Assembly: GCA_030605515.1 (NCBI GenBank)
Contig: JAUWIE010000053.1
Coordinates: forward strand, 1-12,594
DNA from: Thermoplasmatota archaeon
Lineage (GTDB): Archaea > Thermoplasmatota > E2 > DHVEG-1
DNA: 12,594 nucleotides
Reading direction: 5' to 3'
Part shown: piece by piece, positions 7,234 through 12,580 of the stretch
Position numbering within the stretch: position 1 is the stretch's first letter
Layout of the letters: every line of letters begins with the position of its first letter
The notes under the pieces: model-generated
What the model saw: only the letters and a program-made list of their open reading frames with translations
Told to the model about the DNA's origin: nothing
The model's database searches: none
Translations under genes and position numbers: made by a program

Positions 7234-7959
7234 ATGGAATTTATGGCTGAGAAGAGAAAGGTTTACACATCATTTCATGACATTCCACCAAGGGAATATA
7301 TGTATTTTCCAAAGGGTGTTATTGAGATGGGTAAGCCTGGGAGATTTAGTAAAACAGAAGTTATTCATATTTTAATTGCGATGACTGTTCTTACTATTGC
7401 ATTTTCATTTGCACTTACTAATTTTAATTTGATTTCAGGATTTGATATAGATGCTCTAATCTCATTTATACCAATTGCTTTTTTAGGGGTATTAACTGCT
7501 TTTTTTGTCCATGAGCTTTCACATAAATTTATGGCACAGAAATATGGGCTATGGTCTGAATTCAGAATGTATCCTAAGGGTTTAATGATAGCATTATTTC
7601 TCTCATTTTTCACAGGTTTTGTATTTGCAGCACCAGGCGCAGTTATGTTTCAAGGAAAAACACGGCCATTTGAAACAGGAAAAATCGCTGCTGCAGGGCC
7701 ATCAGCAAATATTGTAATTGCTGCGATCATGTTTTCACTTTATCGTTTTGTTTTCTTTGAAGAAACTTCAAATATCGGGCAGATGTTTGGATTTATATGT
7801 TTCATTAATGCTATTCTTGCAACATTTAACTTGTTACCATTTGGCCCTCTTGATGGAGTAAAAATCATTCGATGGGATGCAACCGTATGGATTATTTTAC
7901 TAATAATTGCTATAATTCTTTTGATGCTAATATTCTCATATATTCCTGCTTTTAGTTAA
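7234..7959 (+). CDS. Site-2-protease-like intramembrane zinc metalloprotease (M50 family)
   Basis: 241 residues with about six membrane segments. Catalytic signatures are present: HELSH at 93-97 inside a hydrophobic helix (H93, E94, H97) and NLLPFGPLDG at 199-208 supplying the aspartate ligand D207. The family's AAGPSANI element is at 153-160. No PDZ domain is visible, so this is the minimal form. Such enzymes cut substrates within the membrane, commonly to release regulators. The start is ATG 7234 or ATG 7243; AAGGATGG just before the second favours translation from 7243, giving 238 residues. Spacing from the TraB gene is 47 bases, so co-transcription is possible, although a weak TATA-like stretch occurs at about 7191-7203. 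It ends head-to-head with the gene on the opposite strand. Confidence 0.92.
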   Translation: MEFMAEKRKVYTSFHDIPPREYMYFPKGVIEMGKPGRFSKTEVIHILIAMTVLTIAFSFALTNFNLISGFDIDALISFIPIAFLGVLTAFFVHELSHKFMAQKYGLWSEFRMYPKGLMIALFLSFFTGFVFAAPGAVMFQGKTRPFETGKIAAAGPSANIVIAAIMFSLYRFVFFEETSNIGQMFGFICFINAILATFNLLPFGPLDGVKIIRWDATVWIILLIIAIILLMLIFSYIPAFS

Positions 7960-8022
7960 AAAAAAAAGTGGTTTATCATTATTTTTTAGGGGTTTTTTTC
8001 ATGAGTTTTATTTTTTTTATAG
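7958..8022. terminator. Bidirectional T-rich termination region between convergent genes
   Basis: A run of ten A (T on the - strand, about 7960-7969) follows the lipoprotein stop in - strand sense. T-runs at 7983-7988, 7994-8000 and 8012-8019 follow the protease stop in + strand sense, within the end of the opposing gene. Archaeal termination commonly occurs at U-runs. No strong stem-loop is seen. Confidence 0.5.
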
Positions 8023-9175
8023 GGGAATTCTTACTTTTATTTCCCATTTCAGGATTCTCTTCATCTTGTTTTTTTAAGTGTTTTTCTTCAATTATACTTC
8101 CTATTGTTTTTTTATCATTTCTCCTGAAAGGATTTTTAAGAACTTTTAAAAATCTGTTTTCTTTTTTCTTTTTTGTTTTTCGAGAAGAACTATCTAAAAA
8201 CACAAATTTTCCATGTTTCAAAAATTTATATAAAAAGTAAATGAAGAATAATATAATTAAAATAATTATTATTGCCATTAAGATTATCGGGGAAACGAAA
8301 AACCCTTCTGTAATTAGTATTACGCTTCCAACAAGTATTTTATTTGGGTCTTTACTTGAAAATACGTAGATGTTGATATTATGAGATGTGCCTGGATCGA
8401 AAAATTTTTCTTCTGTTAAAATGCTGATATGTATTCGTTTTGTTTCGCCAATTTTTATATTAATTGCTTGTTCAGTTGGTATTCCTATTATCCCATCGTC
8501 TCCAATGATCTTAAATTGAAAAGTATCTTCATAATACCCTCTATTAGTAATATCAACTTCAAAAGATGCAATTGATTTAGGTGGTGCTTTTACTATAGGG
8601 CTTACTGCGTTTAATTCTAAATAATTAAATGGATTTGCTTTTACAGGGATATAGGCATATGATATACCCGCAATACCCCCCTGGACATCTTTCCTAACGA
8701 TCTTTAGTCCAATAGTAACAGAATAATCTATTGCTAATTTATCTGTTTTTACTTCTAAGGTTTTCCTATATATTCTTCCTTGATCTGCCTCATCGATTGA
8801 AGAAGATCCTACGATGCGTGTTTGCCAGCCATCTGGATTTCCTTCGATTATCTCAGGGTAAAGCTCAATTGAAGTATATCCTAAGAATCTTGATACATGT
8901 TTTCCAAGAGTAAAAGGCCATACCAATTTCATATACCATTCTGGGAAAATTCCGCTAAGTCTTTCCCAATTTATACCGAATTGATCATATAAAATTAGAT
9001 TTATACTGGTCCAATTCTCATTACTAATTGACGGTAGATCACCATCTATTGACACAGCAACTTGAGCCGATTCTGTTGATTCTTCATTGTTATCTTCTGA
9101 TATTGCTGCTGGTGAACACGCTGAAAGTGTTAAGCAAAGTATGGCAAATGTTAAGAAGATTATTTTATATCTAAT
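7979..9175 (-). CDS. Lipoprotein with C-terminal membrane helix and basic tail; non-canonical ATT start
   Basis: 398 residues if read from the ATT at 9175-9173. Residues 1-20 are a signal peptide, IRYKIIFLTFAILCLTLSAC, ending in a classic lipobox LSAC with C20 as the lipid-bearing cysteine, followed by a Ser/Glu/Asn-rich spacer. The body (about 45-285) is extracellular beta-rich sequence; its later half, with SFEVDITNRGYYEDTFQF and INIKIGETKRIHISI, resembles NEW3/Ig-like domains. A membrane helix covers about 292-315 (SPIILMAIIIILIILFFIYF), then an 80-residue Lys/Arg-rich tail, presumably cytoplasmic. No ATG, GTG or TTG exists between the in-frame TAG at 9178-9176 and the GTG at 9055, which lies after the lipobox. 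GGGGTGA at 9187-9181 lies five bases before the ATT. A mutated or mis-sequenced ATG is the main alternative. Substrate or partner unknown. Confidence 0.82.
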   Translation of the reverse strand: MRYKIIFLTFAILCLTLSACSPAAISEDNNEESTESAQVAVSIDGDLPSISNENWTSINLILYDQFGINWERLSGIFPEWYMKLVWPFTLGKHVSRFLGYTSIELYPEIIEGNPDGWQTRIVGSSSIDEADQGRIYRKTLEVKTDKLAIDYSVTIGLKIVRKDVQGGIAGISYAYIPVKANPFNYLELNAVSPIVKAPPKSIASFEVDITNRGYYEDTFQFKIIGDDGIIGIPTEQAINIKIGETKRIHISILTEEKFFDPGTSHNINIYVFSSKDPNKILVGSVILITEGFFVSPIILMAIIIILIILFFIYFLYKFLKHGKFVFLDSSSRKTKKKKENRFLKVLKNPFRRNDKKTIGSIIEEKHLKKQDEENPEMGNKSKNSPIKKIKLMKKTPKK

Positions 9176-9180
9176 CTATT

Positions 9181-9187
9181 TCACCCC
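9181..9187 (-). promoter_or_regulatory. Shine-Dalgarno sequence pointing to an ATT start codon
   Basis: On the - strand GGGGTGA is followed by AATAG and then ATT. The upstream gene of the same operon uses GGTGA with six bases before its ATG, and L6 and L19e in this window use GTGA with six bases. The match in motif and spacing is why the ATT at 9175 is taken as the start of the lipoprotein. Confidence 0.7.
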
Positions 9188-9190
9188 AGA

Positions 9191-10177
9191 TTATTTTTTA
9201 TTAGTGTGTCTTTTAATATGTAATATCATAAAAATTGCAATTGCAATAAAGATAAATGCGACTTCAAATCCTGGAGTCGAAAATCCATAATTGTTGAATT
9301 TTAGATATAGTTGATGAGCTGGACCAGGTTCACCGCCTCCAGGAGAGGCTTCAGGTAAGAAATTTACTTGAATTATTTCAGTTTCATCATGCCAGCCAAA
9401 ATTATAGGGTGGTGTTACAGATAGAACAACTGTCTGTTCTCCACCAGGTGGAATTTCAACTTTTGAAGGGTTAATTACTGGGGACCAGTCAGCTGGAACA
9501 TCAATCATTTCATGACGAACTATCGTATAATAATTCGCATTATTTTTAATTTTTATATTTATGTTTACTGGCTCCCTTGGGCCAACAATTCTTGTTGGTT
9601 TGTCTGCAGTAACAGTTATCTCAGGAATATAAGCAGGTTGGAAATTAACATTGTAATTCATTAGTTTACCATTAACTCTGCCATGAGTCTCAGCTTCAAC
9701 TGAAAATTGGATGTTAAATGGTTCAGATGGAGCTTCTCTTAATGGGGAAATTATTAGATCAACCTGTATCTTAGCATGAGGATCGCCTTGAGAAGGAAAC
9801 TCAACATCATGATCAGGAGTACTAAAGTAAATGTTCGCCCAACTTGGAGGATTAATAATTTTTAAATGAACTGACTGCTGTGGCATAGCTGATCCATATA
9901 TAATCGAATTTTTTATTGTGAAGGCAACTTTTCCGAGTAAAGCTAAAAAACTTGGATCTACATCAGTCCAATATTCGATTTCCAATGGTACAGTAACCGC
10001 TTTGTTTACATCTATAGGTTGATTCAGATCCTCTGGATCATATGATAGAGAAATATATGAATTGAAAGTGTAAAATTTCTCTCGAGCAGAAACAGAAGTA
10101 GAAAATACAGAAATAGCACTAACAAGTAATAATCCCATTATGAAACTTGCTTTGATTGCTCTAAGGTTATTCGTCAT
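9191..10177 (-). CDS. Secreted Ig-like surface protein with PGF-CTERM sorting signal
   Basis: 328 residues. Residues 1-31 are a signal peptide (hydrophobic core IMGLLLVSAISVFS, cleavage after SVSA). The body contains two beta-sandwich-like regions: about 38-185, and about 190-285 with RIVGPREPVNINIKIKNNA and VEIPPGGEQTVVLSVTPP, which has the look of NEW3/CARDB-type domains. A Gly/Pro-rich stretch (SPGGGEPGP) precedes the end. The C-terminus is STPGFE (300-305), then a hydrophobic helix and a basic tail, HIKRHTNKK. This matches the PGF-CTERM pattern processed by archaeosortase A in euryarchaea, where the protein is cut and lipid-anchored. ATG at 10177 has GGTGA six bases upstream. The lipoprotein gene starts 15 bases downstream, so the pair is an operon. 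Binding partner unknown. Confidence 0.88.
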   Translation of the reverse strand: MTNNLRAIKASFIMGLLLVSAISVFSTSVSAREKFYTFNSYISLSYDPEDLNQPIDVNKAVTVPLEIEYWTDVDPSFLALLGKVAFTIKNSIIYGSAMPQQSVHLKIINPPSWANIYFSTPDHDVEFPSQGDPHAKIQVDLIISPLREAPSEPFNIQFSVEAETHGRVNGKLMNYNVNFQPAYIPEITVTADKPTRIVGPREPVNINIKIKNNANYYTIVRHEMIDVPADWSPVINPSKVEIPPGGEQTVVLSVTPPYNFGWHDETEIIQVNFLPEASPGGGEPGPAHQLYLKFNNYGFSTPGFEVAFIFIAIAIFMILHIKRHTNKK

Positions 10178-10396
10178 TTTTTATCACCATTTTATATATT
10201 TCCAATATATTATTTGATTTTCCCCCTATTTAAATATTGTTGTACATGTCTTACATTATTTTTTATATAAATATAGGTATACTTAGGCAATATATATAAC
10301 TTTCATTATATAAAGGATTTTCCTTGCTATACGCTCATAGTAATTTTAAATGTAACAAGAGTTTAAGGTATAGAAGTGAAAATAAACTATTATTTT
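10178..10396. other. AT-rich intergenic region between PRC-barrel gene and surface operon
   Basis: About 220 bases with no convincing ORF, tRNA or long repeat. It holds the promoter of the surface operon and the 3' end of the PRC-barrel transcript. A short AAGGA-TTT-TCCTT hairpin at 10313-10325 and many TATA-like stretches are visible, none clearly assigned. Confidence 0.6.
10227..10238 (-). promoter_or_regulatory. Probable TATA box of the surface-protein operon
   Basis: On the - strand the sequence AATATTTAAATA lies 50-61 bases before the ATG at 10177. Initiation about 25 bases downstream, near 10205, would give a leader of roughly 28 bases carrying the GGTGA ribosome-binding site. Other AT-rich candidates exist nearer the gene, so the choice is tentative. 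Confidence 0.45.
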
Positions 10397-10735
10397 CTAC
10401 TGAATAACGTCAATATCTGAGTCAGAGCTTTCCTCAGCTTTCTCTTCTTTTTTCTTAGTAGTAACTTTCTCTGGAAAATGCGAAAGAATTACTATATCAC
10501 CAACTGCATTGACCCATCTATATGGAACAGCTACATCAACTGTACCTTCTACTAACGAAGGATTTGTATTAGTTACTAATAGGCTACTAACATGTTTTTC
10601 TTCCATATTAAAGAATACATTTCTCACATGTCCTACATACACACCTTCGCGAGTATAAACAGGTAATTTAAGAAAAGATGTAACTTCTTCTGCCCTATTC
10701 TCCGTCTCTTTTTGAATCATGAAATCAAAATACAT
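10397..10735 (-). CDS. PRC-barrel domain protein (CdpB-like)
   Basis: 112 residues. A PRC-barrel covers about residues 19-90: FLKLPVYTREGVYVGHVRNV, then NMEEKHVSSLLVTNTNP, and VPYRWVNAVGDIVILSHFPEKV. The last 20 or so residues are a Lys/Glu/Ser/Asp-rich tail, probably disordered. Short stand-alone PRC-barrel proteins are widespread in euryarchaea; in haloarchaea such proteins (CdpB1, CdpB2) work with SepF in cell division, so a division or scaffold role is reasonable but inferred from the family. There is no clear Shine-Dalgarno sequence; the start could be ATG 10735 or the in-frame ATG at 10720, which would lose five non-conserved residues. It is transcribed alone, with about 220 bases to the next gene. 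Confidence 0.88.
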   Translation of the reverse strand: MYFDFMIQKETENRAEEVTSFLKLPVYTREGVYVGHVRNVFFNMEEKHVSSLLVTNTNPSLVEGTVDVAVPYRWVNAVGDIVILSHFPEKVTTKKKEEKAEESSDSDIDVIQ

Positions 10736-10825
10736 TATCTAATATTTTAACTTGTCTATAGTGTAACATTATCAAAAATAACATTAAAAAACAAAAGTAA
10801 ATAAAAGAATTATTATATTATTAAT

Positions 10826-10884
10826 GGCCGCAAATTCTATATCACCATATAGTTATTTGTCGGTTGGCGGCCTTTGTGGTCGCC
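10826..10884. other. Two overlapping, mutually exclusive hairpins
   Basis: In otherwise very AT-rich DNA, GGCCG-CAAAT (10826-10835) pairs with ATTTG (10855-10859) and CGGCC (10868-10872). The inner perfect stem is CTATAT-CACC-ATATAG (10837-10852). The outer 3' arm is also the 5' arm of a second hairpin, GGCGGCC-TTTGT-GGTCGCC (10866-10884, one G-U pair on the + strand). The two cannot form together, as in switch-like RNAs. A palindrome CTGATATCAG follows at 10889-10898. No known RNA family was recognised. Part of the pattern may instead reflect codons of the small reverse-strand ORF that overlaps it. Confidence 0.4.
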
Positions 10885-10959
10885 ATCGCTGATATCAGTT
10901 TCTTTAATCCAATAAGATAATTCAGCTAAAGCATCGATATCAATAAATCTTAAATCCAA
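10837..10959 (-). pseudogene. Possible 40-codon gene or gene remnant
   Basis: On the - strand a frame from TTG at 10959 to TAG at 10839-10837 reads (M)DLRFIDIDALAELSYWIKE, then TDISDGDHKGRQPTNNYMVI. Its composition looks protein-like and it uses GGC, CGC and CCG codons that are rare in the neighbouring AT-rich genes. An in-frame TAA lies three codons before the TTG, and there is no good ribosome-binding site. I do not recognise the family. It may be the C-terminal remnant of an acquired gene: an insertion sequence starts only 75 bases away. Chance is not excluded at this length. Confidence 0.3.
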
Positions 10960-11033
10960 GAAATATTACCGCTCTTTTTTCTATTCTCAATGTTTAGGTT
11001 TTCCAACTATCATTAAAAGGTTAACTATTATTT
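10960..11033. other. AT-rich spacer left of the insertion sequence
   Basis: 74 bases with stops in every frame on the - strand and T-runs on the + strand. It would contain the left target-site duplicate, but the matching right flank is outside the window, so the duplicated bases cannot be defined. Confidence 0.4.
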
Positions 11034-11047
11034 TAGTCTCTAAGAAT
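11034..11047 (+). repeat. Left terminal inverted repeat of the insertion sequence
   Basis: TAGTCTCTAAGAAT, identical over 14 bases to the complement of 12581-12594. It is the transposase-distal (3') end of the element. Confidence 0.9.
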
Positions 11048-11108
11048 TGATTTGATTTTACATGCTGAAAACTCTTTTTTAGCCACTTGAGTAAAAACAA
11101 CGAGATAC

Positions 11109-11126
11109 ATTTATATGATTTATATG
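11109..11126. repeat. Tandem 9-bp repeat inside the insertion sequence
   Basis: ATTTATATG occurs twice in direct tandem (11109-11117, 11118-11126), followed after CG by the related ATTTACATT (11129-11137). It lies in the non-coding part near the left end, where transposase or host-factor binding sites may occur; in AT-rich DNA it may also be chance. Confidence 0.5.
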
Positions 11127-11255
11127 CGATTTACATTTGAAATTCGTAGTAAATAGATGGAAGATGCTTCTAGAATGAATAGGTTTTTAAAGCTTTCTCT
11201 AACCCAATTCATATTTGAACAAAAAAATAAGTTGATGAAGATATTTGATCTGCTA

Positions 11256-12494
11256 TTAGTTTTTTAAAGGACCCTGTCTCATCTCATCCGTTGCATCCTC
11301 GATGAGAACTTGTTCCATGATGAACTTAATGGTAGATTTTGGTATGCCATCTCTGAAATACTTCTTACGATCAGGATCATCCTTGAATTCAAGGTTTATC
11401 TGAATCCACAGGTTATAAAGAAGGATAGCCTGAACATATAAAAACAACCTTGTAGAGTCATAAAGAGAATGTGTTTTTGCTTCAAAAACACCAATATCGC
11501 GATAGCCTACTTCTATACCCCATCGTTTTTTATAAACGAGAGCGATTTGCAAAACAAACTGTTCTAATGTCTTGTTTTCCTTAGGATAGAGATCTGTGAA
11601 GAACGTAAGATACCCTTTCTTTTTCACCAAGGGATATTTTATCCCTTGTTTTTTCAACCAATCTAAATTGATAATAACAAGATTCGCGGTGACATTATGT
11701 TTCTTATCTCCTTTTACGTAATCAAACTTTACATGATAAGTCCTATCATTTTCCTCACAGTCTTCTACAACCTTTTTTACTTTTTTATCTTTATCAGCAC
11801 GTACAACAAAATGCTTCCTAAGTTCTTTGTACATCTGGAGTTTATCAACATCATCGTAATCTCCATCAGCAACGATCAATGTAATCTTAGAATTTGTTTT
11901 AGACTCAGCTTCCTTTATGAGACCTTTAGCGATAGTGGTTCTGTTCTGCAATGGTAAAACACGGTCAAACCCTAGAACATATGTTGGCTCATCTTTCATC
12001 TTTATATTCTGAAGTGTCATATATTCATGAGCATAACAAGCACCATCTTTAGGCTGCCGTCCAATAACAGTTCTGATATCAGAACATGCTCTTTTCCTTT
12101 TCTCACCAATTGGTATCTTTGAATACCGATACACATTGTGAGTATCAAGTGCAACTACAAGAGTAGGTTTCAATTCACCTCTTTCAACAGCAACCTGGAT
12201 TATATGATCATTAGCCTTACATCCCTCATTAAACAAATCAACTGAACTCACAGGATTCACCCTATCCATTGCTGTCTGTCCTGTTTGATATTTATATCCT
12301 CTGGTTTTCATACCTTTGGAAACAGATTCTACATATGTTTTACGTATACCTGCTGTAGCAAACAACTGAACAGTCTCCTTAATTGAATACAATGGGTCAT
12401 CAGGCATACAGAAATTAAAATATGTGATGACAACATTACAATACATCCCTTTTAAACTCTTACTAATCTTTTTACCAATGTCTTGCAGAGACAT
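11256..12494 (-). CDS. DDE transposase, IS4 superfamily
   Basis: 412 residues, apparently intact. The RNase-H-like catalytic triad is visible: D117 in TLVVALDTHNV, D210 in ITLIVADGDYDD, and E328 in YKKRWGIEVGYRDI. The last motif matches the Y-x2-R-x3-E part of the IS4-group YREK signature (Y321, R324, E328); the usual lysine seven residues later is a glycine (G335), with K340 nearby. The N-terminal 110 residues are the probable DNA-binding part. It would cut and rejoin DNA at the inverted repeats. The ATG at 12494 is chosen because a stop lies close upstream in frame. A GGATGGG ribosome-binding candidate sits in a small hairpin before it, and a TATA-like TTTTTTATAG occurs near 12535-12544. 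Confidence 0.92.
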   Translation of the reverse strand: MSLQDIGKKISKSLKGMYCNVVITYFNFCMPDDPLYSIKETVQLFATAGIRKTYVESVSKGMKTRGYKYQTGQTAMDRVNPVSSVDLFNEGCKANDHIIQVAVERGELKPTLVVALDTHNVYRYSKIPIGEKRKRACSDIRTVIGRQPKDGACYAHEYMTLQNIKMKDEPTYVLGFDRVLPLQNRTTIAKGLIKEAESKTNSKITLIVADGDYDDVDKLQMYKELRKHFVVRADKDKKVKKVVEDCEENDRTYHVKFDYVKGDKKHNVTANLVIINLDWLKKQGIKYPLVKKKGYLTFFTDLYPKENKTLEQFVLQIALVYKKRWGIEVGYRDIGVFEAKTHSLYDSTRLFLYVQAILLYNLWIQINLEFKDDPDRKKYFRDGIPKSTIKFIMEQVLIEDATDEMRQGPLKN

Positions 12495-12501
12495 TTTTAC
12501 A

Positions 12502-12517
12502 TCCCATCCTTATGGGA
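12502..12517 (-). promoter_or_regulatory. Hairpin covering the transposase ribosome-binding site
   Basis: In mRNA sense the sequence TCCCAT-AAGG-ATGGGA forms a six-pair stem with a four-base loop, ending eight bases before the transposase ATG. The AAGGATGGGA half is the only purine-rich ribosome-binding candidate, so folding could limit translation. The predicted start of transcription is close to the 5' end of the hairpin. Confidence 0.5.
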
Positions 12518-12534
12518 CAAAATCATGTTTCTTC

Positions 12535-12544
12535 TATAAAAAAT
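12535..12544 (-). promoter_or_regulatory. Possible TATA box of the transposase gene
   Basis: On the - strand TTTTTTATAG lies about 41-50 bases before the ATG at 12494, inside the insertion sequence. Initiation would fall near 12512-12518, at the edge of the RBS hairpin. Motif-based only. Confidence 0.4.
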
Positions 12545-12580
12545 GTGTGTAGATTGGGCTGCTCATTAGCAAAATATACC

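Noticed and set aside
7968..8240. A 90-residue open frame on the + strand opposite the lipoprotein tail
   Set aside because: It is almost entirely Phe, Leu and Ser, the complement of the Lys-rich tail codons on the - strand, and has no ribosome-binding site or recognisable fold.
9173..9178. Genome-wide recoding of TAG as pyrrolysine
   Set aside because: TAG is the terminal codon of S14, L6, RpoK, the PRC-barrel gene and a small ORF in this window, so it is an ordinary stop here. Local read-through cannot be excluded but is not needed.
9191..9290. Hydrophobic + strand frame covering 9087-9290
   Set aside because: It lies on the opposite strand of the signal peptide of one exported protein and the C-terminal helix of another, which explains its hydrophobicity.
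10241..10396. tRNA or other structured RNA in the AT-rich spacer before the surface operon
   Set aside because: No cloverleaf arms, no T-loop motif and no GC-rich stems; only a five-pair hairpin was found.
11141..11260. Open frame on the - strand after the transposase stop, suggesting a frameshifted extension
   Set aside because: The transposase already has full length and all catalytic residues; the extra frame has no similarity to transposase C-termini that I recognise.
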